Shown piece by piece: positions 18,128 to 27,383 of a stretch of 64,000 nt of DNA; positions within the stretch are counted from its first letter, which is position 1, and the number at the start of each line of letters is the position of its first letter. This stretch comes from Labilithrix sp. (GTDB taxonomy: Bacteria > Myxococcota_A > Polyangia > Polyangiales > Polyangiaceae). The position numbers and the translations under genes were made by a program. The notes below the pieces were generated by a model that saw only the letters and a list, made by a program, of their open reading frames with translations, was not told the origin of the DNA and ran no database searches. The DNA is taken from positions 1-64,000 of the forward strand of contig JAHBWC010000004.1 of assembly GCA_019637225.1 (NCBI GenBank), in the 5' to 3' direction.

Positions 18128-19312
18128 ATGAGCGGGCCCCGTCGTGGCGGCGCTCTCGTCGAGTCTGGAGGCGAATTCGCGCTCGATCGGGGCCTCGATT
18201 CCGGAGGGATCGCGGAGGCCCTCGTCGCGCAGGGGATCGCCCGCGACGCGGCCGTGGGGTGGGCCGTCCGCACGCGGGCGGGGTGGGAGCTTGGAGCAGG
18301 TCGGGCCAGCGCCGACGGATCGGTCGAGCTCGAGCCCATCTTCGACCTCGCGAGCGTCACGAAGCCGATGACCGCGTTCGCCCTCGCGCGAAGCGCGCGG
18401 ATCGCGCGGGCCGATCGCCTCGGCGACGTGCTCGACGAGGCGCGCGGCTCGCCCAGCGCCGAGGCGCCGCTCGAGCTGCTCCTCGCGCACCGCGCCGGTC
18501 TCGAGGCGCACCTCCCGCTCTTCGAGCCCCTCGTCGGGGCGAACGGCGCGTTCGATCGGAGCGAGGCCCTCCGGAGCGCCGCGCTCGCTCGCCGTGCCGA
18601 CGCGCCTGGCGCGCTGCCCGCCGACGGCTTCGCCCCCGTCTACAGCGATCTCGGCTACCTCCTGGCCGGCGAAGCGCTCGCGCGCGCGGAGGCGGCGCGC
18701 GACGCGGGCGAGGTCATCGAGCGGCTCGTGGTGCGCGCGCTCGGCCGCGACGATCTCGGCACGGCCCGCTCGCTCGCGCGCTCCGCAGACTTCGCCCGGC
18801 GCGTACGACCGACCGAGGTCGTCGCCTTCCGCGGCGGCGAGATCCGCGGCGTCGTCCATGACGAGAACGCCTGGGCGCTGACGGGCGACGGCGGCTCGGG
18901 GCACGCCGGGATGTTCGGCACTGTCGACGGGCTGCTCGCGTTCGGCGTCGCGGCGCTCGACGCGATCGAGCGCGGCGAGGGCCCGCTCGTCCCCGACGCT
19001 CCTCCGGCGCGCGATCTCGGGTGGCTCGTGCGGCCGCGCCCCGCGGGGACGCTGCGCGCCGGCTTCGACGGGAAGAGCGAGCGCGGCTCGAGCGCGGGCG
19101 AGCGCGCCGGCGCGCGGACGTTCGGGCACCTCGGGTTCACCGGGACGAGCTTGTGGATCGATCCGGACGCGGGCGCGGTCGTCGCGGTCCTCACGAATCG
19201 CGTGCATCCTACACGTGACAACGTGGCCATCCGCGTCGCGCGCCCGGTCGTCCACGACGCCCTCTTCGCGCTCGCCGCCGAGCGTCGGGGACGCTCGGGC
19301 GCGCCGAAGTAG
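18128..19312 (+). CDS. beta-lactamase-family serine hydrolase
   Basis: 394 residues from ATG 18128, without signal peptide. The class C beta-lactamase / penicillin-binding fold is indicated by the nucleophile motif SVTK (Ser76-Lys79) after FDLA, a YSD at the usual YxN position (PVYSDLGYLLAG), and HLGFTGTSLWIDP near the C-terminus replacing KTG. LLLAHRAGLEAHLPLF also fits the family. Members include esterases, D-peptidases and true lactamases; lack of an export signal argues against a periplasmic lactamase. The substrate cannot be told. It stands alone, divergent from pilC. Confidence 0.8.
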   Translation: MSGPRRGGALVESGGEFALDRGLDSGGIAEALVAQGIARDAAVGWAVRTRAGWELGAGRASADGSVELEPIFDLASVTKPMTAFALARSARIARADRLGDVLDEARGSPSAEAPLELLLAHRAGLEAHLPLFEPLVGANGAFDRSEALRSAALARRADAPGALPADGFAPVYSDLGYLLAGEALARAEAARDAGEVIERLVVRALGRDDLGTARSLARSADFARRVRPTEVVAFRGGEIRGVVHDENAWALTGDGGSGHAGMFGTVDGLLAFGVAALDAIERGEGPLVPDAPPARDLGWLVRPRPAGTLRAGFDGKSERGSSAGERAGARTFGHLGFTGTSLWIDPDAGAVVAVLTNRVHPTRDNVAIRVARPVVHDALFALAAERRGRSGAPK

Positions 19313-19331
19313 ACCTCCGTTCGACCCAAGT

Positions 19332-19360
19332 TTGTGGTCCCGTGGCGGCCAGCATAGGCT
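19332..19360 (+). promoter_or_regulatory. candidate promoter of the UbiB-type kinase gene
   Basis: TTGTGG (19332-19337), a 17-base spacer and TAGGCT (19355-19360) form a plausible housekeeping promoter. The -10 box ends seven bases before the ATG at 19368, so the transcript would be leaderless or nearly so, consistent with the absence of a Shine-Dalgarno sequence (TTCTCCCG before the ATG). Confidence 0.45.
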
Positions 19361-19367
19361 TCTCCCG

Positions 19368-21260
19368 ATGTCCGAGCCGCGCCTCGATCCCCTACCGGCG
19401 ACCGCCGACGAGCCCGACGACGGCTCGGCGGACGCGCGGACGAGCATCGCGGCGAGCGTGGTGACGGTCGCGACGCCGGCGGACAGCTCGGCCGACGAGA
19501 GCGGCCCGGTCAAGAAGCCGCGCGCGGCCTCGATCGCGCCTCCGGGCCCGCGCTCCCTCGCCCCGCGAGGGCGGGACAAGCGCGTCGTGCGCTACCGCGG
19601 CCGGAGCGAGGACACGTGGCGCTTCGTCCGCGCGTACACGACGACGTTCCAGGTCATCTTCAGCTACCTCTGGCTCTTCTGGAAGGCGAAGGTCCTCGGA
19701 AAGGCCTACCGCGACCAGAACCTGCCGAAGGTCCACCGGACCAACGCGCGCCGCGTCTACGAGACGATCCTCAAGCTCCAGGGCCTCTTCATCAAGGTCG
19801 GCCAGGCGCTGTCGATCATGGCGAATTTTCTCCCGGAGGCGTTCCGGGCGGAGCTCGAGGGGCTGCAGGATCAAGTGCCGCCGCGTCCCTTCAAGGAGAT
19901 CGCGTCGCGCATCGAGGAGGAGCTCGGCGACGCGCCGGGCGACCTCTTCGCGCGCTTCGAGCGCATCCCGATCGCGAGCGCTTCGCTCGGGCAGGTCCAC
20001 GAGGCCGAGACGATCGACGGGCGCCGCGTCGCCGTGAAGGTCCAGCACCTCGACATCGACCGGATCGTCCGCCTCGACCTCAAGACCATTCGCCGCATCA
20101 TGGCGATCGTCCAGTGGTTCGTGCCCGTCCAGGGGCTCGACGCCTACTACCACCAGATCAAGGAGATGCTCGGGCGCGAGCTCGACTTCACGCTCGAGGC
20201 CGACAACATCGAGCGCATCTCGAAGCACTTCGAGAAGGACCCGCGCGTCATCTTTCCGACGCCGATCCGTGAGCTGTCGACGAGCCGCGTGATCACCACC
20301 ACGTTCGTCGAGGGCCGGAAGCTCTCCGATCTATCCGGCCTCGACGCGATGGGGATCGACAAGAAGGAGCTGGCGAGCCGCCTCGTGCGCGTCTACTGCC
20401 AGATGATCTTCGTCGACGGCGTCTACCACGCCGATCCGCACCCCGGGAACATCCTGGTCGACAAGCACGGCAACCTCGTGCTCCTCGACTTCGGCGCGGT
20501 CGCCGAGCTCTCGCCGCAGATGCGGGAGGGGATCCCGGAGTTCCTCGAGGGGGTGCTCCGGCGCGACACCGAGCGCTTGATCCGCGCGCTCCGCAAGATG
20601 GGGTTCCTCTCGCGCACCAGCGACGAGGTCGTGAGCGAGAAGATCATCGAGTACTTCCACCGCCGCTTCCAGGAAGAGGTGAAGCTCGAGAGCTTCAACC
20701 TGAAGGACATCAAGATCGATCCGCAGCGCGGGTTCGAGAACCTGCTCGATCTGCGGAAGATGAACGTCGGCCTGAAGGAGCTCTCGGGCGCGTTCCACAT
20801 CCCGCGCGACTGGGTGCTGCTCGAGCGCACGATCCTGCTCGTGTACGGCTCGTGCGCGCTGTTGGACCCCGAGCTCAATCCGATGGCGATCATCCAGCCG
20901 TACCTGCAGGACTTCGTCCTCGGGAACCGGGACTGGCAGAAGGTCGCGATGGACACCGTGCGCGACATGGCGCTCGGCGCGGTCACGCTGCCGGAGGACC
21001 TCCGCAAGTACCTCGTGCGCGCGACGCGCGGCGAGATGGAGGTCCGCGTCAAGGGCGTGCAGGAGGGCGCGCGCACGATCTACGCGATCGGGCGGCAGCT
21101 GATTTACACGGCGATCGGCCTCTCGACGGGCTTCGCGGCGCTCTGGCTCCATGCCCGCGGCGAGGACGGTACGGCGACGCGCGTGCTCGTCGGCGTCGCC
21201 GGGTTCTCCGGCTTCATGCTGGTCCTGTCGTCGATCTTCGCGCGCCCGCGCAGCCGCTGA
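19368..21260 (+). CDS. ABC1/UbiB/ADCK family atypical kinase
   Basis: 630 residues. A disordered N-terminus (1-75) precedes the UbiB kinase-like domain with the family's own motifs: KVGQ (143-146) in GLFIKVGQALS, the Ala-rich loop in ASASLGQVHEA, VAVKVQ, then YHADPHPGNILV and LLDFG. Two hydrophobic segments at the C-terminus (LIYTAIGLSTGFAALWL and VLVGVAGFSGFMLVLSSIFA) anchor it in the membrane. UbiB proteins are ATPases that help extract or organise coenzyme Q and other isoprenoid lipids. No ubiquinone or menaquinone genes are adjacent. The start ATG 19368 has no ribosome binding site but lies just after a candidate promoter. Confidence 0.93.
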   Translation: MSEPRLDPLPATADEPDDGSADARTSIAASVVTVATPADSSADESGPVKKPRAASIAPPGPRSLAPRGRDKRVVRYRGRSEDTWRFVRAYTTTFQVIFSYLWLFWKAKVLGKAYRDQNLPKVHRTNARRVYETILKLQGLFIKVGQALSIMANFLPEAFRAELEGLQDQVPPRPFKEIASRIEEELGDAPGDLFARFERIPIASASLGQVHEAETIDGRRVAVKVQHLDIDRIVRLDLKTIRRIMAIVQWFVPVQGLDAYYHQIKEMLGRELDFTLEADNIERISKHFEKDPRVIFPTPIRELSTSRVITTTFVEGRKLSDLSGLDAMGIDKKELASRLVRVYCQMIFVDGVYHADPHPGNILVDKHGNLVLLDFGAVAELSPQMREGIPEFLEGVLRRDTERLIRALRKMGFLSRTSDEVVSEKIIEYFHRRFQEEVKLESFNLKDIKIDPQRGFENLLDLRKMNVGLKELSGAFHIPRDWVLLERTILLVYGSCALLDPELNPMAIIQPYLQDFVLGNRDWQKVAMDTVRDMALGAVTLPEDLRKYLVRATRGEMEVRVKGVQEGARTIYAIGRQLIYTAIGLSTGFAALWLHARGEDGTATRVLVGVAGFSGFMLVLSSIFARPRSR

Positions 21261-21386
21261 TCGCGCGCGCGTCGTCCGGCGTGGCGCGAGCGCTCACGAC
21301 GCGAGCGAGCTCATGCGTGCCGGCGCCGCCGCGTCGACGGCCTCTTCTGCGCGCCTCTCGGGGCGTGGTATGCGTCGCGCGTCTCG

Positions 21387-22628
21387 ATGACGGCAACGCC
21401 AGCGCCGCGCGCCTTCGACGCGCTCCGTATCCCCGGGTTCGCTGCGTTCGTCGGCACCTTCATGCTGACGATGATGGCCGACAACGTCGAGCACGTCGTC
21501 AGCTACTGGGTCGTCTTCCAGAAGTTCCACTCGCCGGCGCTCGGAGGGTTCGCCGTCGTCTCGCACTGGCTGCCGTTCCTCCTCTTCTCGGTGGCGGTCG
21601 GCGCGCTCAACGATCGGTTCGACTCGCGGCGCTTGATCCAGGCCGGCGCGGTGCTCTTCGCCGCGGTGTCGGCCGGGTGGGGCTACTTCTTCGTGACCGG
21701 GACGCTCGAGATGTGGCACGCGATGGTGCTCCTCGTGCTCCACGGCACCGCGGGCGTGCTCTGGGTGACGTCGAGCCAGATGTTGCTCTACGACATCGTC
21801 GGCCCCGCCGCGCTGCCGAGCGCGGTGCGCCTGAACGCGACGGCGCGCTACCTCGGCGTGCTCGTCGGCCCCGGCGTCGGGAGCGTCATGCTGCGGACGC
21901 TCGGCGAGGCACGCGGGATCCTCGTCAACACCCTGTTTTACCTGCCGCTCGTGCTGTGGCTCATGCGCGCGCCGTACGGGCGCGCCTACCGCGGGGCGTC
22001 CGAGGGACCGAAGCGCGCAGTGCGCGGGATCGCCGACGTCGTCGAGACGATCCGCGACGTGCGCGGCGTGCCGGTGCTCGCGGCGATGATCGTGCTCGCG
22101 GGAGCGGCGTCGTTCTTCATCGGCAACAGCTATCAGGCGCAGATGCCGGGGTTCGCGTCCGATCTCGGGCACGGCGACCCGGGCGCGGCGTACACGATGC
22201 TGCTCGGCGCCGACGCGGCGGGGGCGCTCGTCGCGGGGGTGCTGCTCGAGACGGGGCGTCGGTTCGGGCAGCCGCGGACGACCTCGGCGCTGGTCTTCGC
22301 GATGCTGTGGGCCGCCGCGCTCGCGGGGTTCGGGGCGACGCGGTCGTATCCGGCCGCGCTCGGGCTCCTTTTCCTCGCGGGGTTCTTCGAGCTGGCGTTC
22401 AGCAGCATGGTGCAGACGCTCGTGCAGATGCATGCGCCGGCGGCGATGCGGGGACGCGTGCTCGGGCTCTTCAACATGTCGGCGGCCGGGCTGCGGACGT
22501 TCAGCGGGGTGACCGTGGGACTCTTCGGGAGCGTCGCGGACGTCCACCTTTCGCTCGTGCTGGCGGCGAGCGCGTTCATGGCGACGTCGATGGCGATGCT
22601 CGTGATGCTCCGCCGGCGGGCCGCGTGA
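21387..22628 (+). CDS. major facilitator superfamily transporter
   Basis: 413 residues with about 11-12 hydrophobic segments. The N-half has FAAFVGTFMLTMMADNVEHV and, after the second helix, the MFS loop-2 motif as GALNDRFDSRR. The layout fits the EntS-like drug/siderophore exporter branch (MFS_3): VRLNATARYLGVLVGPGVG and AMRGRVLGLFNMSAAGLRTFSG are typical. The substrate is unknown and the neighbours give no clue. It ends 24 bases before the convergent YtpQ-like gene. Confidence 0.88.
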   Translation: MTATPAPRAFDALRIPGFAAFVGTFMLTMMADNVEHVVSYWVVFQKFHSPALGGFAVVSHWLPFLLFSVAVGALNDRFDSRRLIQAGAVLFAAVSAGWGYFFVTGTLEMWHAMVLLVLHGTAGVLWVTSSQMLLYDIVGPAALPSAVRLNATARYLGVLVGPGVGSVMLRTLGEARGILVNTLFYLPLVLWLMRAPYGRAYRGASEGPKRAVRGIADVVETIRDVRGVPVLAAMIVLAGAASFFIGNSYQAQMPGFASDLGHGDPGAAYTMLLGADAAGALVAGVLLETGRRFGQPRTTSALVFAMLWAAALAGFGATRSYPAALGLLFLAGFFELAFSSMVQTLVQMHAPAAMRGRVLGLFNMSAAGLRTFSGVTVGLFGSVADVHLSLVLAASAFMATSMAMLVMLRRRAA

Positions 22629-22652
22629 GCGCGTAGAGCGAGCGGCCCCCGA

Positions 22653-23198
22653 TCAGGCGCCGAGCGTCTCCCACGCGCCGGCGCGTCGGACGAAGAGCTC
22701 GGGAGAGAGCGCGCGCGCGTTCAGGCGCGAGAGCGTCGCGCGGAGCTCGGGGACGGCGCCGCGCGTAGCGCTGCCGCCGAAGACGAGGGTGCCGCGGGAC
22801 GGGACGACCGCGACGAGCTCGCCGTCGGGATCGGCGACGCGGGTGGGCGGATCCCAGAGCTCGTCGAGGAGGAGGAGGCTCGCGTCGTGCTCGCCGTCGA
22901 GCTTCGCGACGTGCGTGGGGCCTCGCGGCTCGAAGCGCAGCTTTCGCCGGGCCGCGTGCGCGCGGAGGTTGTCGAGGGCGCGCGCGTGGAGCTCGTCGCG
23001 TCGGTTCTTGTCGACGTCGCGCGCGCGGACGAAGACGCGCGCGCCGGGCTCGTCGATCATGTAGGTGACGATCAGCGTCGTCGAGAAGACGCGCGTGACG
23101 GGGGCGTCGAGCGAGCCCACCGCATACAGCGGCGCGGTGTCGTCCTCCGACGCGGTGGGCGACAGGTACGGCAGGGCGCTGGCGAGGTCGATCGGCAT
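22653..23198 (-). CDS. YtpQ-like (DUF1444-like) protein of unknown function
   Basis: 181 residues, cytoplasmic. The order of features (a start with repeated acidic turns, TTLIVTYMIDEP, then ELHARALDNLRAHAARR, DASLLLLDELW, VAVVPSRGTLVFGG) resembles DUF1444/YtpQ proteins, in which a late acidic LLLDxLW and a VVPxRD-like segment recur. The biochemical role of that family is unknown. It lies 79 bases downstream of the aminotransferase gene on the same strand. Family assignment is by eye and moderate. Confidence 0.6.
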   Translation of the reverse strand: MPIDLASALPYLSPTASEDDTAPLYAVGSLDAPVTRVFSTTLIVTYMIDEPGARVFVRARDVDKNRRDELHARALDNLRAHAARRKLRFEPRGPTHVAKLDGEHDASLLLLDELWDPPTRVADPDGELVAVVPSRGTLVFGGSATRGAVPELRATLSRLNARALSPELFVRRAGAWETLGA

Positions 23199-23277
23199 GG
23201 TGTCCCCAAGCGAGGCGCCCGTCGGCGCAGTGTCGAGTCCCGAGCGGGCGGAGGTCGCCCGCCGAGACTCGCCCAGA

Positions 23278-24612
23278 TCAGAGCGCGGCTTCGAACGCGG
23301 TCAGCGCGTCGTCGAGCGCGGCGAGGCCCTCTTCGACCTCCTCCTTCGTCGCGGTGAGCGGCGGGGCCACCATGACGCAGTTGAACTTGCCGAACGTGTA
23401 GACGCCGCGCTTGCGGAGCTCGACGTAGAGGTTCTTCATCACGCCGGGACCGTCGCCGTGCCAGGGGACGAGGGGCTCCTTCGTGCCGCGGTCTTTCACG
23501 AGCTCGAGGGCGAAGAAGGCGCCGGTGCCGCGCGCCTCGCCCACCGTTCGGTGCTTCTCGGCGATGTTCGCGAGCCCGGCGCGGAGGACGCTCTCGAGGG
23601 CGGCGCCGCGCTCGAAGACCTTCTCCTCCTTGTACGCGCGCACCGTCGCGAGGCCGGCGGCGACGCACATCGGGTGTCCTGAGTAGGTGTGGCCGCACGG
23701 GAGAGCGCGCGCGTCGAAGGTCGACGCGATCTTCTCGCGAACCATGATGCCGCCGAGGGGCAGGTAGGCCGACGTCACGCCCTTGGCGAAGGTGAGCATG
23801 TCGGGGACGACGCCGAACTTCTGCGAGGCGAACGCCGCGCCGGTGCGGCCGAAGCCGGTCATGACCTCGTCGGCGATGAGGACGATGCCGTGCTTGTCGG
23901 TGAGGGCGCGGAGCGCCGCGAGGTAGCCGTCGGGGTAGACGATGACGCCGTTCGAGCCGACGACGGGCTCGATCAGGATCGCGGCGACGCGCTTCGGGTC
24001 CTCGTGCATGAGGATGCGCTCGAGGTGCTCGATCGCGCGGGAGGTCTCCTCCGCCGGAGTCGTCGCGTGGAACGGCGAGCGGTACGGGTACGGCGCGAAG
24101 AAGCGCATGATCGACGGCGGGCCAGGCTCGCCGCCCCAGCGGCGGTCCTCGCCGGTCAGCATGATCGACGTGCCGCTCGAGCCGTGGAACGAGCGGTACG
24201 CGGAGAGCACCTTCGTGCGGCCCGTGAACGCGCGCGCGATGCGGACGGCGTCGTCGTTCGCGTCGGCGCCGGCCGTCGTGAAGAACGTGCGGCAGCCCTC
24301 GCTGCCGGCCCACGGCGACATCGCGGAGAGCTCCTCGGCGAGGAGGGCGCGCTTGTCGTGGAAGAGCGAGGGTGCGGCGTAGCCGAGCATCGCCGCCTGC
24401 TCCTGGATAGCCGCGACGACCTTCGGGTGCCCGTGACCGAGGTTCACCGCGATGAGGCCGCTCCCGAGGTCGAGGTACTTCTTGCCGTCGGCGTCGAAGA
24501 GGTAAGAGCCCTCTCCTCGCACGATGACGGGGGCGACGAGGCCGCCCTGGGCGAGCCACGGGCTGAGGACGTACTTCGCGTGTTTGGCCTGGATCTCGGC
24601 GGTGGCGCTCAT
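23278..24612 (-). CDS. class III (omega) aminotransferase, PLP-dependent
   Basis: 444 residues, the usual size. PLP contacts are visible: TTAGADAND (112-120), SAYRSFHG, IADEV (Asp248, Glu249) and the Schiff-base Lys277 in TFAKGVTSAYLPLGG. GHTYSGHPMCVAAGLA and GTGAFFALEL support the fold. The enzyme moves an amino group from an omega-amine or amino acid to a 2-oxoacid. The FFTTAGADANDDAVRIAR segment is like taurine:pyruvate-type and aspartate-aminotransferase-family enzymes, but the true donor cannot be told. It is divergent from glpK. Confidence 0.9.
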   Translation of the reverse strand: MSATAEIQAKHAKYVLSPWLAQGGLVAPVIVRGEGSYLFDADGKKYLDLGSGLIAVNLGHGHPKVVAAIQEQAAMLGYAAPSLFHDKRALLAEELSAMSPWAGSEGCRTFFTTAGADANDDAVRIARAFTGRTKVLSAYRSFHGSSGTSIMLTGEDRRWGGEPGPPSIMRFFAPYPYRSPFHATTPAEETSRAIEHLERILMHEDPKRVAAILIEPVVGSNGVIVYPDGYLAALRALTDKHGIVLIADEVMTGFGRTGAAFASQKFGVVPDMLTFAKGVTSAYLPLGGIMVREKIASTFDARALPCGHTYSGHPMCVAAGLATVRAYKEEKVFERGAALESVLRAGLANIAEKHRTVGEARGTGAFFALELVKDRGTKEPLVPWHGDGPGVMKNLYVELRKRGVYTFGKFNCVMVAPPLTATKEEVEEGLAALDDALTAFEAAL

Positions 24613-24680
24613 GTTCGGTGCGACGCATTGTAGTGGCGGCGCGGCGGCGTTCCAAGGAGCCTCGCGCGCTTCGAGGACGC

Positions 24681-24708
24681 TTCAGCAATCGCGCGAAGCG
24701 CGTATGCT
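24681..24708 (+). promoter_or_regulatory. candidate glpK promoter
   Basis: TATGCT at 24703-24708 is a good -10 box; TTCAGC at 24681-24686 is a weak -35 with a 16-base spacer. The -10 ends nine bases before the glpK ATG and no Shine-Dalgarno is present, again suggesting a leaderless or near-leaderless messenger. Confidence 0.4.
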
Positions 24709-24717
24709 CGGCGCGCC

Positions 24718-26220
24718 ATGCCCGCCGCCCCGCAGAAGCTCCTCGCGATCGATCAAGGCACCACCGGATCCACTGCGATCGTGCTCACCCTCGACGGTGA
24801 GACCCTCGGCAAGAAGACGGTCGAGTTCCCGCAGCATTTCCCGAAGCCGGGCTGGGTCGAGCACGACGCCGAGCAGATCTGGAAGAGCGTGGAGGAGGCG
24901 GTCGCGGGGGCGCTCGCCGCCGCACGCGTCGCCGGCACCGACATCGGCGCGATCGGCATCACGAACCAGCGCGAGACGACGCTCCTCTGGGATCGCCAGA
25001 CCGGCAGGCCGGTTCACCGCGCGATCGTGTGGCAGTGCCGCCGCACGGCGCCGGAGTGCGATCGACTCAAGTCCGAGGGCGCCGAGCCGCTCGTGCGGAA
25101 GAAGACCGGCCTCGTCATCGACGCGTACTTCTCCGGGACGAAGATCGCGTGGATCCTCGACGCATTGTCCGGCGCGCGCGCGCGCGCCGACAAGGGAGAG
25201 CTCGCGTTCGGCACGATCGACGCGTTCCTCGTGCACCGGCTCACCGGCGGCGCGGTCCACGCGACCGACGTGACCAACGCGTCGCGCACGCTCCTCATGG
25301 ACCTCGACAAGCTCGCCTGGGACGACGAGATGCTGCGGCTCTTCCGCGTACCGGCGAGCGTCTTGCCGAAGATCGTCCCGAGCGCGGGACCGGTCGGCGA
25401 GACGCGCGGCGTGAGCTTCCTCCCCGACGGGATCCCGATCACGGGCATCGCCGGCGATCAGCAGGCCGCGCTCTTCGGCCAGGCGTGCTTCGGCGAGGGC
25501 GACGCGAAGTGCACCTATGGAACGGGCGCGTTCGCGCTCATGAACATCGGCAGCGCGCCGCTTGCGAGCGCGCACGGTCTCGTCACGACGGTCGCCTGGC
25601 AGCTCAGCGGCGCCGGCGCCGCCCCGACGTACGCGCTCGAGGGGAGCGCCTTCATCGCCGGCGCCGCCGTGCAGTGGCTCCGCGACGGGCTCGGCCTCAT
25701 CGCCACTGCGGCCGACATCGAGGCGCTCGCGCGAAAGGTCGACTCCTCCGAGGGCGTGGCGTTCGTGCCCGCGCTCGCCGGCCTCGGCGCTCCCTACTGG
25801 GATCCCGACGCACGCGGCACGATCACCGGCATCACGCGCGGCACCACCGCCGCCCACCTCGCGCGCGCGACGATCGAGGCGATCGCCTTCGAGGTCTGGG
25901 ATCTGCTCGAAGCGATGACGAAGGACGCCCGCCGGGACCTCGCCACGCTCAGGGTCGACGGCGGCGCCGCCAGGAACGATCTGCTCGCGCAGTTCCAGGC
26001 CGACATCGCCCAGGTCACCGTCGTCCGCCCGATCGAGGTCGAGTCCACGGGCCGCGGCGCGGCGATGCTCGCCGGCATCGGCGCCGGTCTCTCCGATCTC
26101 GCCGCAGCGACCCGGATGGTGAAGCTCGACCGCTCGTTTTCGCCCGCCATCGACGCGGCCAGCCGCGCCGATCACATCGCGCGCTGGCGCCGCGCCATCC
26201 AGCAGACCCGCTCGCGCTGA
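24718..26220 (+). CDS. glpK: glycerol kinase
   Basis: 500 residues, full length. FGGY kinase signatures are present: LAIDQGTTGSTA at the N-terminus (phosphate binding), GITNQRETTLLWDR, IVWQCRR, IAGDQQAALFGQ, CTYGTGAFALMNIG and LRVDGGAARNDLLAQFQAD with ESTGRGAAMLAG. It makes sn-glycerol 3-phosphate from glycerol and ATP. No glpF or glpD is next to it; gpsA, which makes the same product from dihydroxyacetone phosphate, is 18 kb away. Start ATG 24718, probably leaderless. Confidence 0.97.
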   Translation: MPAAPQKLLAIDQGTTGSTAIVLTLDGETLGKKTVEFPQHFPKPGWVEHDAEQIWKSVEEAVAGALAAARVAGTDIGAIGITNQRETTLLWDRQTGRPVHRAIVWQCRRTAPECDRLKSEGAEPLVRKKTGLVIDAYFSGTKIAWILDALSGARARADKGELAFGTIDAFLVHRLTGGAVHATDVTNASRTLLMDLDKLAWDDEMLRLFRVPASVLPKIVPSAGPVGETRGVSFLPDGIPITGIAGDQQAALFGQACFGEGDAKCTYGTGAFALMNIGSAPLASAHGLVTTVAWQLSGAGAAPTYALEGSAFIAGAAVQWLRDGLGLIATAADIEALARKVDSSEGVAFVPALAGLGAPYWDPDARGTITGITRGTTAAHLARATIEAIAFEVWDLLEAMTKDARRDLATLRVDGGAARNDLLAQFQADIAQVTVVRPIEVESTGRGAAMLAGIGAGLSDLAAATRMVKLDRSFSPAIDAASRADHIARWRRAIQQTRSR

Positions 26221-26522
26221 GGCTGTCCCGTCGCACCCGCCCCGACACGCCCCTGGCGCTTGGCCCCGGCCCTTGCGAGCGCATGCGGGACTGCCGATCG
26301 GAAGCGCTTCCCCAGCAGCCGCGACCGTGCGACCCTTGAGGTTCGCCAGCGTTCGCGCAGGCGCCTTGCTTGCCTCCGGAAGGCCGCTCTGGCCTTCACC
26401 TCCTCCTTGCCTTCGCCTGCATCACACTCCCGTGTGAGGCCGCACCGTCCAGCCCACGGTTCGACCTTCCGATCACCGAGGAGCGTGCTGCTCGACCGCT
26501 TGCCTTCGAAAGGGAGATCACG
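26221..26522. other. intergenic region between glpK and the UPF0158 gene
   Basis: About 300 bases. The frame of the downstream gene is open back to 26370, but that part has no ribosome binding site and is not like the UPF0158 family, so I treat it as leader. No hairpin or clear promoter seen. Confidence 0.45.
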
Positions 26523-27368
26523 ATGAGCAATGACCGTCATCCGACGGCCCCCCTGCGGGAAGTCCCCGTGGACTGGGAGGCGCTGGAGGATGCTTTCGAA
26601 AACAACGCGCCCGAAGTCCACAGCTACCTGCATCTCACGACGGGAGAGGTCCTCCGGGTCGTCGACGGAGTCGCCGATCCGCAGATGCACGCGAGGATCA
26701 GCGCGGACCCGAACTACCTCCGGATCGATCCGGTCTCGTCGCGCGAGCAGTACCGCTGGATGGAGCGCTTCATCCCGATGGTCGACGACGCCGAGCTCCG
26801 CGGGAAGCTCGCGCACGCCATCGACGGCAAGGGAGCGTTCCGCCGCTTCAAGGACGTCCTGATGACCTACGCCGCGGACCGCGAGCGTTGGTTCGCGTTC
26901 CGCAGCGAGCGGCTCCGCACCTTCATGGAGGCGTGGCTCAACGCCCACGCGATCCAGGCGGTCCCGCGTCCGGGGTGGAGCGACAGCCCGCCCGCGTCGG
27001 CCGAGGAGCCGTCTCCGGACAGCCTCGCGCCGCTCAGCCAGAACAACGTCGCGGCGGCCCCGCCGACCGCCACGTCGCTCGGCGAGGAGCCGCCGAAGTC
27101 CCAGAGCGGGCGCCGGCAGCGCAACGCCGACTCGCTGCGTCAGCTCCTGAAGGAGCTCGGCGACGCGCTCGGTCCGCGCGAGCTCGACCTGCTCGTGTCG
27201 TTCGCGGAGTTCCTCAAGGCGCGTCGCGCCGCGCGGGGCTTCGCCCACCACCACGAGCACATGATCGCGGAGCGTGAGGACAAGGGCGCGGCCTCGCAGC
27301 GAGGCGCGCGCGTCGCGGACGCGCCGAGCTCCGCCACGACGCTCGACAAGGGCAGCAGCAGCTCCTGA
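26523..27368 (+). CDS. UPF0158 family protein
   Basis: 281 residues from ATG 26523, with GGGAG eight bases upstream. The N-terminal 140 residues fit UPF0158: VDWEALEDAFEN, VHSYLHLTTGEVLRV, REQYRWMERFI and GKGAFRRFKDVL, followed by RERWFAFRSERL. The second half is a Pro/Ser linker and a helical segment (SLRQLLKELGDALG, LDLLVSFAEFLKARRAARG) absent from short family members. Function unknown; cytoplasmic. The next gene begins 15 bases later, so they may be co-transcribed. Confidence 0.8.
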   Translation: MSNDRHPTAPLREVPVDWEALEDAFENNAPEVHSYLHLTTGEVLRVVDGVADPQMHARISADPNYLRIDPVSSREQYRWMERFIPMVDDAELRGKLAHAIDGKGAFRRFKDVLMTYAADRERWFAFRSERLRTFMEAWLNAHAIQAVPRPGWSDSPPASAEEPSPDSLAPLSQNNVAAAPPTATSLGEEPPKSQSGRRQRNADSLRQLLKELGDALGPRELDLLVSFAEFLKARRAARGFAHHHEHMIAEREDKGAASQRGARVADAPSSATTLDKGSSSS

Positions 27369-27383
27369 CGAGCGAGCGCCGCC

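Noticed and set aside
18128-19312. True beta-lactamase giving antibiotic resistance
   Set aside because: No export signal and the third motif is HxG rather than KTG; a cytoplasmic esterase or peptidase is equally likely.
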